Of a stretch of 64,000 nt of DNA, positions 10,101-17,560 are shown one piece after another; the first letter of the stretch is position 1; every line of letters begins with the position of its first letter. This stretch comes from Microbacterium sp. 18062. Lineage in GTDB: Bacteria > Actinomycetota > Actinomycetes > Actinomycetales > Microbacteriaceae. The notes under the pieces are model-generated. The model saw only the letters and a program-made list of their open reading frames with translations. It did not search any database and had not been told where the DNA came from. A program made the translations under genes and the position numbers. The stretch lies in assembly GCF_902706225.1 (NCBI RefSeq), contig NZ_CACSKB010000006.1, positions 50,353 to 114,352 of the forward strand, written 5' to 3'.

Positions 10101-10511
10101 TGCGGGCGTGGAACGCAGGACGGGGACCCCGGCCGCGATCGCGTGCTCCTTGGCCGTCACCTTGTTGCCGGCCATCTCGAGGACGGCGGCGGGCGGCCCG
10201 ATGAACGCGATCCCGTTCGCGGCGGCCTTCGCGGCGAGCTCGGGGTTCTCGGAGAGGAATCCGTAGCCGGGGTAGATCGCGTCCGCACCGCTGTCTTTCG
10301 CGACCCGGATGATCTCGTCGACGTCGAGGTATGCACGGACCGGGTGGCCCTTCTCGCCGATCCGGTACGCCTCGTCCGCCTTCAGCCGATGCAGGGAGAA
10401 GCGGTCCTCGTACGGATAGACGGCGACCGTGCGCGCGCCGACCTCGTACGCCGCGCGAAAGGCGCGGATCGCGATCTCGCCGCGGTTGGCGACCAGGATC
10501 TTCCGGAACAT
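7104..10511 (-). CDS. pyc: Pyruvate carboxylase
   Basis: An ATP- and biotin-dependent anaplerotic enzyme converting pyruvate to oxaloacetate. The single 1135-residue chain has the expected order: biotin carboxylase (starting FRKILVANRGEIAIRAFRA, with the glycine-rich ATP loop KAVAGGGGRGMR), carboxyltransferase (TTFRDAHQSLLATRVR, later HTHDTAGG), and a biotin carboxyl carrier domain with EAMKMEA, biotinyl-Lys1098. The length is normal for the alpha4 type. The ATG at 10511 has GAGG 4 nt upstream. The gene stands alone between the MinD/ParA-like gene and the divergent parA-like gene. Confidence 0.97.
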   Translation of the reverse strand: MFRKILVANRGEIAIRAFRAAYEVGARTVAVYPYEDRFSLHRLKADEAYRIGEKGHPVRAYLDVDEIIRVAKDSGADAIYPGYGFLSENPELAAKAAANGIAFIGPPAAVLEMAGNKVTAKEHAIAAGVPVLRSTPASDDVETLLGQADGIGFPIFAKAVAGGGGRGMRRVETKEELAPALAEAMREAQSAFGDPRMFLEQAVRRPRHIEVQILADTQGATVHLFERDCSVQRRHQKVIEIAPAPNLDEHVRQALHRHAVAFAESIGYQNAGTVEFLLETAGPRTGEAVFIEMNPRIQVEHTVTEEVTDVDLVQSQMRIAAGESLAELGLTQPELRLRGAALQCRITTEDPTQGFRPDTGKITTYRSPGGAGIRLDGGTTAAGSQISPHFDSMLAKLTCRGRDFDAAVARARRALAEFRIRGVSTNIPFLQAVLDDPSFTVGDISTAFIDERPELLRGRESKDRGSKILNWLVDVTVNKPNGENPLTIDPRLKLPAVDLSVPAVPGSRQRLQELGPAGFAADLRAQTALAVTETTFRDAHQSLLATRVRTKDLLTVAPYVARLTPQLLSVEAWGGATYDVALRFLGEDPWERLDALREALPNVAIQMLLRGRNTVGYTPYPTAVTDAFVREAAASGVDVFRIFDALNDVSQMRPAIDAVLETGTAVAEAALCYTGDLLDPAETLYTLDYYLRLAEQMVEAGAHVLAVKDMAGLLRPAAGARLVGALRERFDQPVHVHTHDTAGGQLATLLAVSAAGADAVDAAAAPMSGTTSQPSLSALIAALAHTERETGIALQAAADLEPYWEAVRHQYRPFESGLPGPTGRVYHHEIPGGQLSNLRQQAIALGLAEDFELIEDMYAAANEILGRVPKVTPSSKVVGDLALALAAANADPADFAENPQNYDIPDSVVGFMAGELGDLPGGWPEPFRSKVLAGRTLKPPVVDLSEEDAASLDADSTTRRDALNRLLFPGPTRSFQETRDAYGDLSALDTDDYLYGLTPGVEHVVEIERGVQLWLGLEAIGAADEKGMRTVMTTLNGQLRPVFVRDRSIAVEARQAEKADTSKPGQVAAPFSGVVTLKAEVGDTVRAGQPLASIEAMKMEAAITSPVDGVVERLAIGATQQVEAGDLLVVVRPAH

Positions 10512-10600
10512 GGGACCTCGTATCCGTCATGTGGCGGTGGCACATCGCACTCGACGGCGGCGATGCGCGGGCCTGAGTGTGCTCACAGCCTAGGGGACGG

Positions 10601-10613
10601 TAACGTGGGGGAC
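10601..10613 (+). promoter_or_regulatory. Leaderless promoter of the parA-like gene
   Basis: TAACGT (10601-10606) lies 7 nt before the GTG at 10614. This is the spacing at which transcription would start on the initiation codon. Confidence 0.5.
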
Positions 10614-11426
10614 GTGCATGTCCTTTCCGTCAGCTCGCTCAAGGGCGGGGTCGGCAAGACGACCGTCACTCTGGGGCTCGCGTCCGCCGCGTTCGCCCGA
10701 GGTGTTCGTACGCTCGTCGTCGACCTCGACCCGCAGTCCGATGTGTCGACCGGGATGGACATCCAGGTGGCCGGGCGGCTGAACGTCGCCGACGTCCTGG
10801 CCAACCCGAAGGAGAAGGTCGTCCGTCAGGCGATCACCTCGAGCGGCTGGACCAAGGTGCACGCCGGCACGATCGACGTGCTGATCGGCAGTCCCTCCGC
10901 CATCAACTTCGACGGTCCGCACCCGAGCGTGCGCGACGTCTGGAAGCTCGAGGAGGCACTCGCCACTGTCGAGGCCGACTACGACCTCGTGCTGATCGAC
11001 TGCGCGCCCTCGCTCAACGCGCTCACCCGCACGGCGTGGGCGGCCAGCGACCGGGTCGTCGTGATCACCGAGCCCGGGCTGTTCTCGGTGGCCGCGGCCG
11101 ACCGCGCGCTGCGCGCGATCGAGGAGATCCGGCGCGGTCTCTCGCCCCGCCTGCAGCCACTCGGGATCGTCGTGAACCGCGTGCGTCCGCAGTCGATCGA
11201 GCACCAGTTCCGCATCAAGGAGCTGCGTGACATGTTCGGTCCGTTGGTGCTCTCGCCGCAGCTGCCCGAGCGCACATCGCTGCAGCAGGCGCAGGGCGCG
11301 GCGAAGCCCCTGCACATCTGGCCGGGCGACTCCGCCCAGGAGCTCGCGGCCGACTTCGACGCGCTGCTCGACCGGATCGTCCGAACCGGCCGCATCACGG
11401 CGCCCGAGGGCACCCCCGCCGCCTGA
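10614..11426 (+). CDS. ParA/Soj family ATPase
   Basis: A 270-residue stand-alone ParA ATPase. It begins [17 protein letters not shown] (deviant Walker A), then DLDPQSDVS (switch I) and LIDCAPSLNAL (Walker B). No DNA-binding N-terminus and no parB partner are present, so it is not the chromosomal parAB pair. A GTG at 10605 is also possible, but the GTG at 10614 matches the leaderless spacing and the usual ParA N-terminus. It is convergent with the merR/ftsR/garA group. ParA-like proteins of this kind position cellular cargo; the cargo cannot be told from sequence. Confidence 0.88.
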   Translation: MHVLSVSSLKGGVGKTTVTLGLASAAFARGVRTLVVDLDPQSDVSTGMDIQVAGRLNVADVLANPKEKVVRQAITSSGWTKVHAGTIDVLIGSPSAINFDGPHPSVRDVWKLEEALATVEADYDLVLIDCAPSLNALTRTAWAASDRVVVITEPGLFSVAAADRALRAIEEIRRGLSPRLQPLGIVVNRVRPQSIEHQFRIKELRDMFGPLVLSPQLPERTSLQQAQGAAKPLHIWPGDSAQELAADFDALLDRIVRTGRITAPEGTPAA

Positions 11427-11512
11427 GCACCGTCCCCGTACCGGAGCACCCTGCCGCGCGTTGGAGCGCTCTGCCGTGCCCTGAGCGCGCGGCCCGGCCG
11501 TCGTCGGAACCA

Positions 11513-11531
11513 GCGCGCCGCGAGCGGCGCG
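11513..11531. terminator. Convergent terminator between the parA-like gene and merR
   Basis: GCGCGCCGC (11513-11521) and GCGGCGCG (11524-11531) form a compact GC hairpin followed by ACAGAAAA. It lies between the convergent genes. The rest of 11427-11549 shows no gene. Confidence 0.45.
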
Positions 11532-11549
11532 ACAGAAAAGCGGCGCGGG

Positions 11550-12095
11550 TCAGGCGGTGCGGCGGACGCGACGTACGGCGAGCTCGTCGGCGGGATGCGG
11601 AACCTGAGGGTCGAACTCGACGAGCGTCGACTCGACCTCGCGCAGGACCTTGCCGACGGCGATGCCGAAGACGCCCTGGCCGCGACTCACGAGATCGATG
11701 ACCTCGTCGTTCGAGGTGCAGAGGTAGACCGAGGCGCCGTCGCTCATGAGCGTCGTGCCGGTGAGGTCGCGGATGCCCGCCACCCGCAGCTGCTCGACCG
11801 CGGTGCGGATCTGCTGCAGCGAGATGCCGGTGTCGAGCAGACGCTTCACGAGCTTGAGGACGAGGATGTCGCGGAAGCCGTACAGCCGCTGCGATCCCGA
11901 CCCGCTCGCACCCCGCACGGTGGGCTCGACGAGCTCGGTGCGCGCCCAGTAGTCCAGCTGACGGTAGGTGATGCCCGCTGCACGAGCCGCCACCGCACCG
12001 CGGTAGCCGACCTCGTCGTCCATCTGGGGCAGGCCATCCGTGAAGAGGAGGTCGGCGTCGAGAGGGACCTCGCCGATCGGATCGCCTGCGTTCAT
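11550..12095 (-). CDS. MerR family transcriptional regulator
   Basis: A 181-residue regulator with an N-terminal MerR winged helix (GYRGAVAARAAGITYRQLDY, then VRGASGSGSQRLYGFRDIL). The C-terminal half is not a known metal-binding tail, as there is no Cys cluster. It matches the second MerR protein (Rv1830 type) found near garA in actinobacteria. ATG 12095 is chosen because AGGGAGG lies 7 nt upstream; a longer frame is less plausible. It follows ftsR with a gap of about 100 bp. Confidence 0.87.
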   Translation of the reverse strand: MNAGDPIGEVPLDADLLFTDGLPQMDDEVGYRGAVAARAAGITYRQLDYWARTELVEPTVRGASGSGSQRLYGFRDILVLKLVKRLLDTGISLQQIRTAVEQLRVAGIRDLTGTTLMSDGASVYLCTSNDEVIDLVSRGQGVFGIAVGKVLREVESTLVEFDPQVPHPADELAVRRVRRTA

Positions 12096-12193
12096 GCGGG
12101 CGCCTCCCTTCCATTTGCTGTGTGATTCCACGCTAGATGAGCGAGCGGTCCCGGGCAACGACATCCGCTCCCGGCGCCCGGCGTGTCGGACGA

Positions 12194-12886
12194 TCAGATG
12201 TCGAGCCGGTCGAGCGCCGCGCGGATGAGGGCCTCACGGACATCGCCGATCCGGCGGGCGAGCTCCGGCGCGAGATCGGCAGCCCTCCCCCGGGAGTTCG
12301 CGTCGACCCGGCGGCGCAGGGGTGCGAGCGCCGACTCGACCAGCGCGACGTCGCGCTCCGCGCTCTGCTTCATCGACCTCAGGTGACGCGGTTCGATCCC
12401 GTGACGGTCGAGCGCGACCAGGGCGCGCAGCATCGCCAGCGCCTGCTCGTCGTAGGTCTCACCGCCGGTGATCAGGCCCGTGCTCAGCGCGTCGTTGAGC
12501 AGCTGCGCACCCGCTCCCGCGGTGCGCAGCAGCTCGTCGCGACGGTAGCGGCGCGCGGTCGGCACGATCGAGCGCGGCACGGTCTCGGCGGGCGGCGCGG
12601 GGTCTCGCCCCGCATCCACGTCGTCGAGATAGTCGCGGATGACGCTCAGCGGCAGATAGTGGTCGCGCTGCAGGGTGAGCGCGAGACGCAGTCGCTCGAG
12701 GTCGGCGGGCGTGAACTTGCGGTAGCCGGACTCGGTACGGCGCGGACTGACGATGCCCTGCACCTCGAGGAAACGCAGCTTGCTGGAGGTCAGTGCGGGA
12801 AAGTCAGGGGTGAGCCGGGCGAGCACCTGACCGATGCTCAGCAGGCCCACAGCCTCGTTGCGGCCGCGGGCGGAGACAGCCGCCAT
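12194..12886 (-). CDS. ftsR: MerR-like cell-division regulator FtsR
   Basis: A 230-residue MerR-type protein. The helix-turn-helix is LSIGQVLARLTPDFPALTSS with the wing RTESGYRKFTPADLERL. This is the signature of FtsR (Rv1828/Cg1631), known to activate ftsZ in Corynebacterium. The ATG shares its A with the TGA stop of garA (TGATG), so translation is coupled. Mycobacteria carry a DUF151 nuclease gene between this gene and the next merR; here it is absent. Confidence 0.85.
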   Translation of the reverse strand: MAAVSARGRNEAVGLLSIGQVLARLTPDFPALTSSKLRFLEVQGIVSPRRTESGYRKFTPADLERLRLALTLQRDHYLPLSVIRDYLDDVDAGRDPAPPAETVPRSIVPTARRYRRDELLRTAGAGAQLLNDALSTGLITGGETYDEQALAMLRALVALDRHGIEPRHLRSMKQSAERDVALVESALAPLRRRVDANSRGRAADLAPELARRIGDVREALIRAALDRLDI

Positions 12887-13377
12887 CAGGCGTCCGCCAC
12901 CGACACGAGATCGGCGGGCGAGACGAAGAAGTTCAGGCGGAACTTGCCGATGCGCACCTCGGCACCGTTCGACAGCGTCGCACGGTCGACGCGCTCGCCG
13001 TTCACGTAGGTGCCGTTGAGCGAGCGCTGGTCGACGATCTCGAAACCGCCGTCGACGCGGGTGATCTCGGCGTGGCGTCGCGAGACGGTCACGTCGTCGA
13101 AGAAGATGTCGGCGTCGGGATGCCGACCGACGGTCGTGACGTCGGTGTCGAGGAGATAGCGGGCGCCGGCGGTCGGGCCGGAGCGGACGATGAACAGGGC
13201 GGCGCTACCCGGGAGCGCCTCGATCGCCTCCATCTCGGCGTCGCTCAGCTCGCTGCCGAACGGCACGAAAGACAGGTCGGAATCGTGCCCGAAGGTCTGG
13301 GTCGTGTCGTGGGTCGGCGCGGGCGCGTCGCCCTGGCGCCGGATGTCGCCCGGTCGATGTGTGTGCTGCTCGTCCAC
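12886..13377 (-). CDS. garA: FHA-domain metabolic regulator GarA/OdhI
   Basis: A 163-residue protein with an N-terminal phospho-acceptor motif DTTQTFGHDSD (Thr25/Thr26) and a C-terminal FHA domain (TTVGRHPDADIFFDDVTVSR, then LNGTYVNGERV). In relatives, unphosphorylated GarA/OdhI binds and inhibits 2-oxoglutarate dehydrogenase. PknB/PknG phosphorylation closes the FHA domain on its own tail. The start is GTG at 13377, with GAGGAGG 5 nt upstream. A PASTA kinase in the same window could be one of its kinases, but that is only inference. Confidence 0.93.
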   Translation of the reverse strand: MDEQHTHRPGDIRRQGDAPAPTHDTTQTFGHDSDLSFVPFGSELSDAEMEAIEALPGSAALFIVRSGPTAGARYLLDTDVTTVGRHPDADIFFDDVTVSRRHAEITRVDGGFEIVDQRSLNGTYVNGERVDRATLSNGAEVRIGKFRLNFFVSPADLVSVADA

Positions 13378-13490
13378 GTCGTCCTCCTCGTGGTTCAGCC
13401 TAACGGATCGCGAAGGCCGTCCGACATCCCGACCCCTCCCGATGAGGCCCGCGTCCGGGACCGCTCATCCCGTGCACGGTCCTGCCGCAT

Positions 13491-13503
13491 TAGGCTCGGT
13501 CGG
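13491..13503 (+). promoter_or_regulatory. Leaderless promoter of the CopC-domain gene
   Basis: TAGGCT (13491-13496) is followed after 7 nt by GTG at 13504. There is no purine-rich ribosome site between. On the other strand a TAGGCT box serves garA within the same 126-bp divergent gap. Confidence 0.55.
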
Positions 13504-14169
13504 GTGATCGCATTCGGTTCTCCCACCCGCTCGCGGCGTGCCCTCATCGCCGCGCTGGCCGGGTTCGCCCTGGCCCTGTCCGCTGTCCTCGTGACCGCGG
13601 CGCCCGCATCCGCCCACGACGAACTGGTCTCGACCGATCCCGCCGCCGGCACCGCCGTCGACGCTCTCCCCGACGCGATCACCCTGACCTACAGCGCAGA
13701 CCTGCTCTCGGACGGCTCGTCGACCGTGGTGCAGGTGACGGATGGCGCCGGCACCTCCCTCACCGACGGCGATCCGGTTGTCACAGGAAACGTCGTCACC
13801 CAGGCGCTCGAGGGCGAGCCCTCCGGGACCGTGTCGGTCGCCTGGCGCGTGGTCTCGAGCGACGGGCACCCGATCGCCGGCGAGCTCGCGTTCGAGGTCG
13901 CCGGCGCCCCGAGCCCCACCGCCCAGCCCACACCGACCGAGTCCGCGAGCACCCCGGCCACCGACACCGCCTCCCCGGATGCGATGGCGACGGCCACGGC
14001 GACACCCGAGGACGGCGACGGCGCGAACCCGCTGCCGTGGATCGTCGGCGCCGCCGCCCTGCTGATCGTCATCGCCCTCGTCGTCTGGCTGCTGGGCGCA
14101 CGGGCACGCCAGCAGAAGGAGATCGTGCGCGACCGTACGGCCGGCCGGGACGACGTCGGCGAGCGATAG
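13504..14169 (+). CDS. CopC-domain copper-resistance-like protein, membrane anchored
   Basis: A 221-residue exported protein: Arg-rich start, hydrophobic signal segment ending in APASAHDELVSTDP (mature N-terminal His), CopC beta-barrel (AWRVVSSDGHPIAGELAF), a Thr/Ala/Pro-rich spacer, then one transmembrane helix and a short basic tail. The mature His1 and the DGHP histidine are the family's copper ligands. No CopD/YcnJ membrane partner or YcnI protein is adjacent, which is unusual. It stands 9 nt upstream of lpd, whose -10 box overlaps its 3' end. Confidence 0.85.
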   Translation: MIAFGSPTRSRRALIAALAGFALALSAVLVTAAPASAHDELVSTDPAAGTAVDALPDAITLTYSADLLSDGSSTVVQVTDGAGTSLTDGDPVVTGNVVTQALEGEPSGTVSVAWRVVSSDGHPIAGELAFEVAGAPSPTAQPTPTESASTPATDTASPDAMATATATPEDGDGANPLPWIVGAAALLIVIALVVWLLGARARQQKEIVRDRTAGRDDVGER

Positions 14170-14178
14170 GCTGAGAGC
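14167..14178 (+). promoter_or_regulatory. Leaderless promoter of lpd
   Basis: TAGGCT (14167-14172) lies 6 nt before the ATG at 14179. The T of the box is the first base of the CopC-gene stop codon TAG. Confidence 0.55.
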
Positions 14179-15579
14179 ATGCCTCACTACGACGTCGTCA
14201 TTCTCGGCGCCGGCCCCGGCGGGTACGTCGCGGCCGTCCGGAGCGCCCAGCTCGGCCTGTCCACCGCGATCATCGAGGAGAAGTACTGGGGCGGTGTCTG
14301 CCTGAACGTGGGCTGCATCCCCTCCAAGGCCCTCCTGAAGAACGCCGAGCTCGCGCACACCTTCGCCCACAAGGCAGAGCTCTTCGGCATCTCGGGCGAC
14401 GTGTCGTTCGACTACGGAGTGGCCTGGGATCGCAGCCGCGAGGTGGCCGATGGCCGCGTCAAGGGCATCCACTACCTGATGAAGAAGAACAAGGTCACCG
14501 AGTATCAGGGCCGCGGCGCTTTCGCCGACGACCACTCGGTGGACGTCACGAAGTCCGACGGCTCGGTCGAGCGCGTCACCTTCGACAACGCCATCATCGC
14601 GACGGGCTCGACCGTGCGTCTGCTGCCGGGCGTCACGCTGAGCGAGAACGTCGTGACGTACGAGGAGCAGATCCTCGCGCGCGATCTTCCCGGCTCGATC
14701 GTGATCGTCGGCGCCGGCGCCATCGGCATGGAGTTCGCCTACGTGCTGTCGAACTACGGCGTGAAGGTCACGATCGTCGAGTTCCTCGACCGGGCTCTCC
14801 CCAACGAGGACGCCGACGTGTCGAAGGAGATCCAGAAGCAGTACCGCAACTACGGCATCGACATCCTCACCTCGACCAAGGTCGAGTCGGTCGTCGACGA
14901 CGGATCGTCGGTCACCGTGACGTACACCGACAACAAGTCGGGCGCGCAGGGCTCCATCGAGGCCGACAAGGTGCTCATGTCGATCGGCTTCGCGCCGCGG
15001 GTCGAGGGCTTCGGCCTCGACAAGACCGGCGTGCAGCTGACCGAGCGCGGCGCCATCGGCATCGACGACCACATGCGCACCAACGTCCCGCACATCTACG
15101 CGATCGGCGACGTCACGGCGAAGCTGCAGCTCGCGCACGTGGCCGAAGCCCAGGGCGTCGTCGCAGCGGAGACCATCGGCAAGGCCGAGACCCAGACCCT
15201 CGGCGACTACCGCTTCATGCCGCGCGCGACCTTCTGCTCCCCGCAGGTGGCCTCGTTCGGGCTCACCGAGCAGCAGGCGAAGGACGCCGGGCACGACATC
15301 AAGGTCGCGACGTTCCCGTTCATGGCGAACGGCAAGGCGCACGGCCTCGGCGAGCCCGTCGGCTTCGTCAAGCTGATCGCCGACACCGAGCACCTCGAGC
15401 TGCTCGGCGCCCACATGATCGGCCCCGACGTCTCGGAGCTGCTCCCCGAGCTGACCCTGGCGCAGAAGTGGGATCTCACGGCCGTCGAGCTCGCCCGCAA
15501 TGTGCACACCCACCCGACGCTGTCGGAGGCGCTGCAGGAGGCCATCCACGGTCTCGCGGGGCACATGATCAACTTCTGA
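14179..15579 (+). CDS. lpdA: Dihydrolipoamide dehydrogenase (E3)
   Basis: A flavoprotein of the 2-oxo acid dehydrogenase complexes that re-oxidises dihydrolipoamide with NAD. The 466 residues contain the FAD fold ([14 protein letters not shown]), the redox disulfide [13 protein letters not shown], the NAD fold ([14 protein letters not shown]), the AIGDV motif and the C-terminal dimer motif with the catalytic HTHPTLSEA histidine. It is expressed from its own leaderless promoter and ended by a strong hairpin. GarA, the inhibitor of the complex it serves, is nearby. Confidence 0.97.
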   Translation: MPHYDVVILGAGPGGYVAAVRSAQLGLSTAIIEEKYWGGVCLNVGCIPSKALLKNAELAHTFAHKAELFGISGDVSFDYGVAWDRSREVADGRVKGIHYLMKKNKVTEYQGRGAFADDHSVDVTKSDGSVERVTFDNAIIATGSTVRLLPGVTLSENVVTYEEQILARDLPGSIVIVGAGAIGMEFAYVLSNYGVKVTIVEFLDRALPNEDADVSKEIQKQYRNYGIDILTSTKVESVVDDGSSVTVTYTDNKSGAQGSIEADKVLMSIGFAPRVEGFGLDKTGVQLTERGAIGIDDHMRTNVPHIYAIGDVTAKLQLAHVAEAQGVVAAETIGKAETQTLGDYRFMPRATFCSPQVASFGLTEQQAKDAGHDIKVATFPFMANGKAHGLGEPVGFVKLIADTEHLELLGAHMIGPDVSELLPELTLAQKWDLTAVELARNVHTHPTLSEALQEAIHGLAGHMINF

Positions 15580-15596
15580 CCGCCCTCGCGCACGCG

Positions 15597-15641
15597 AAAC
15601 GGCGAGGCCGTCCCGGCACGATCGGGGCGGCCTCGCCGTTT
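15597..15641. terminator. Strong hairpin terminator after lpd
   Basis: AAACGGCGAGGCCG (15597-15610) pairs perfectly with CGGCCTCGCCGTTT (15628-15641). The A-rich and T-rich ends allow function in both directions between lpd and the convergent CYTH gene. Confidence 0.85.
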
Positions 15642-15660
15642 CACGTTCCGGGCCGGCGGC

Positions 15661-15860
15661 CCGGGTCGCTGACGGACGAGGAAGGAGGCGAAAGCCCGGT
15701 CGCTGCCCTTCGTCTCGGAGCGCTGCTCCTCGCTCAGGGACTGTGAGCGGAGACTCTCGAGTCAGCTTCTCCGTGCCCCTGGCGGGGCGTTCCGTGGGGT
15801 GGTGAAAGCCCGGTCGCTGAGCGAGCGCAGCGAGACGAAGCGTGAGGAACTTTCGCTTCA
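15661..15860. repeat. Interspersed repeat block C, abutting the CYTH-gene stop codon
   Basis: This is the longest block. It contains the 14-bp motif as GACTCTCGAGTCAG (15752-15765), the G-rich module after it, and two inverted copies of the TGAGCGAGCGCAGCGAGAC segment (15707-15740 and 15811-15842). The terminal TCA (15858-15860) is the CYTH-gene TGA. No gene is visible in the gap. Confidence 0.75.
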
Positions 15861-16478
15861 GGCGCCGAGCGCGCGACCGAGCTTCGAGGCGGACGAGGCG
15901 ATGCGACCGCCGGCCGCCTCGACCAGCGCGTCGACGGCGGTGAAGAACGCGGCGCGCCAGTCGGCGTCCGCGGACGCGGCGGGGCCGAGCTCCACCTCCC
16001 ACTCGCGCCAGAGGGTCTCCCGGCCGGTGCCGGCGACGGCGCTCACCCGGTCGTCGACCATCTCGGCGACGAGACCGCCGTCGGCGTCGCGGAGCGCGTA
16101 GGCGGTGCGATCGTTGCGGATGCGGGCGATCTGCGCGAAGGGCGGCGACGCCCAGCGGGCCACCGCGTCGATGATCGCCTGCGGCATGTCGTCGTCGGCA
16201 CCGAGGGGCCAGCCCCATTCGTGTCGTCCCTCCGGGGCGGAGGACTTCACGTGCCATCCGGCATCCGACCCGCCCGTGCGCCGGCGCACGGCGACCCGCG
16301 CCCGCGCCAGCGCGAGGTCGGCCGTGTCGAAGTACCGGGCGTCGAGGGCGCGGTGCTCGGGTGCGTCCACGCGCGCGATCGCCGGCAGGCGCTCCCAGTC
16401 GGGCAGGGCGGTGTCGTCGTCGACGTCGTAGGCGCGTTCCACCTCGATCGAGCGGGTCGGCTCGCTCGCGGTGCTCAC
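15858..16478 (-). CDS. CYTH-domain protein
   Basis: A 206-residue protein of the CYTH/triphosphate-tunnel superfamily. The N-terminal signature is SIEVERAY (the ExExK/R motif), followed by a barrel with YFDTADLALARARVAVRRRTG and VKSSAPEGRHEW. Members act on triphosphate substrates such as inorganic triphosphate or thiamine triphosphate; many actinobacterial members also carry a CHAD domain, which is missing here. It lies 3 nt after a small unknown gene and is probably expressed from that gene's leaderless promoter. Confidence 0.88.
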   Translation of the reverse strand: MSTASEPTRSIEVERAYDVDDDTALPDWERLPAIARVDAPEHRALDARYFDTADLALARARVAVRRRTGGSDAGWHVKSSAPEGRHEWGWPLGADDDMPQAIIDAVARWASPPFAQIARIRNDRTAYALRDADGGLVAEMVDDRVSAVAGTGRETLWREWEVELGPAASADADWRAAFFTAVDALVEAAGGRIASSASKLGRALGA

Positions 16479-16481
16479 GCC

Positions 16482-16709
16482 TCAGTCGTCCCGGCCGTCG
16501 GGATTCGGATCGATCGGCTCGGTCGCCTCGATGTAGCGGAACCGTGCCTGGGTGGGACCGTCGTCATCGCCGGTGTTCTCGAACTCACCGTCGCGCCGGT
16601 AGACGACCTGCCCTTCGCCGTAGGGCACGATGAGCGAGTCGTCGACGCCGTCTTCGAGCGGGAGGACCTGTCCGTCGAGCGGGCCACCGGAGAGTCGTGC
16701 AAGAGCCAT
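16482..16709 (-). CDS. Small conserved-looking protein of unknown function (75 residues)
   Basis: A short acidic protein with GGPLDGQVLPLEDGVDDSLI near the start, a VVYRRDGEF strand and an acidic Pro/Asp tail. I do not recognise a domain; it looks like an all-beta fold. It has its own leaderless promoter and is followed after 3 nt by the CYTH gene, so the two probably form one transcript. No signal peptide or membrane segment is visible. Confidence 0.75.
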   Translation of the reverse strand: MALARLSGGPLDGQVLPLEDGVDDSLIVPYGEGQVVYRRDGEFENTGDDDGPTQARFRYIEATEPIDPNPDGRDD

Positions 16710-16721
16710 GACCCCAGCCTA
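16710..16721 (-). promoter_or_regulatory. Leaderless promoter of the small gene and CYTH operon
   Basis: On the minus strand TAGGCT (16716-16721) lies 6 nt before ATG at 16709. Confidence 0.55.
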
Positions 16722-16771
16722 TCTCCGGGCGGCGGAACCCGGGCCCCGCGACGAGCACCGTCCGTCTGCTC

Positions 16772-16784
16772 TAGAATCGGCCGG
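16772..16784 (+). promoter_or_regulatory. Leaderless promoter upstream of the amidotransferase gene
   Basis: TAGAAT (16772-16777) is the best -10 match in the region. The first start codon after it, ATG 16785, lies at the leaderless spacing of 7 nt. Confidence 0.5.
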
Positions 16785-16826
16785 ATGGAGAGCGTCCGCC
16801 CGCGTCGCGCCGGCGGTTCCCGATGA
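16785..16826 (+). CDS. Putative 13-residue leader peptide coupled to the amidotransferase gene
   Basis: Starting at ATG 16785 the frame reads MESVRPRRAGGSR and stops at TGA 16824-16826. That TGA overlaps the ATG of the next gene as ATGA. The ATG is exactly where a leaderless transcript from TAGAAT would begin, and the downstream gene has no clear ribosome site of its own. This suggests that translating the leader delivers ribosomes to the main gene. The peptide has 4 Arg in 13 residues. The alternative is that the region is plain 5' UTR. Confidence 0.45.
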   Translation: MESVRPRRAGGSR

Positions 16827-17554
16827 AGCCGTTCGTGCTCCTCGCGACCCGCGCGGAGGACCTTCCCGCCGACGAGGAGTATGCGCTCTTCCGGCGCTAC
16901 ACCGGGTTGGACGAGCGGATGCTCCGCCGCATCCGGCTCGAGGCCGGTCCTCTCCCGGCGCTCGATCTCGATGCCCTGTCGGGGGTCATCGTCGGCGGCG
17001 GCCCCTTCAACGCGTCCGACCCCGTGGAATCCAAATCGCCCGCCCAGCTGCGGGTGGAACGCGAGATGGCGACCCTGCTCGACGAGGTCGTCGCACGGGA
17101 CTTCCCGTTCCTCGGTGCCTGCTACGGCGTGGGCACACTCGGTGCGCACCAGGGTGCGATCATCGACCGGACCTATGCCGAGCCGATCTCCGTCGTCCCG
17201 GTGACGCTGACCGACGTCGGCGCCGACGACCCGCTCTTCGCCGGGTTGCCGCGCACCTTCGGCGCCTTCGTCGGGCACAAGGAGGCCGTCCGCGTGCTGC
17301 CGCCGCACCTGGCGCTGCTCGCCGGCTCCCCCACCTGCCCGGTGCAGGCGTTCCGGGCCGGGCGCAACGTGTACGCCACCCAGTTCCATCCGGAGCTCGA
17401 CGTCGCCGGCATCTCCACCCGCATCCGGGCGTACGCCGGGTACGGGTATTTCGCCGACGGGGAACTGGATCTCACCCTGAGCGCCGTGCGGGCCGCTGCG
17501 GTGACCGAGCCCGCGCGGATCCTCCGCACCTTCGTCGAGCGCTACACACGCTGA
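16823..17554 (+). CDS. Class I glutamine amidotransferase-like protein
   Basis: A 243-residue stand-alone GATase domain. The nucleophile elbow is LGACYGVG, with the catalytic Cys at about residue 100, and the His-Glu pair is in QFHPELD. Related proteins are annotated as GMP-synthase-like amidotransferases; they hydrolyse glutamine or act on peptides, and the true partner is unknown. The variable N-terminus (RRYTGLDERMLRRIRLE) is family-typical. The start overlaps the stop of the putative leader peptide. The gene is convergent with the BrkB-type gene. Confidence 0.85.
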   Translation: MKPFVLLATRAEDLPADEEYALFRRYTGLDERMLRRIRLEAGPLPALDLDALSGVIVGGGPFNASDPVESKSPAQLRVEREMATLLDEVVARDFPFLGACYGVGTLGAHQGAIIDRTYAEPISVVPVTLTDVGADDPLFAGLPRTFGAFVGHKEAVRVLPPHLALLAGSPTCPVQAFRAGRNVYATQFHPELDVAGISTRIRAYAGYGYFADGELDLTLSAVRAAAVTEPARILRTFVERYTR

Positions 17555-17560
17555 GTCGAG

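Noticed and set aside
7107..10590. Very long plus-strand open frame opposite pyruvate carboxylase
   Set aside because: Its translation is Arg/Gly/Leu-rich without domains, while the minus strand encodes a complete pyruvate carboxylase. Only the last part after 10614 (the ParA-like gene) is real in that frame.
13465..16257. Minus-strand frame of 930 codons across the CopC and lpd genes
   Set aside because: No domain matches; it covers two well-supported plus-strand genes, a terminator and a repeat block.
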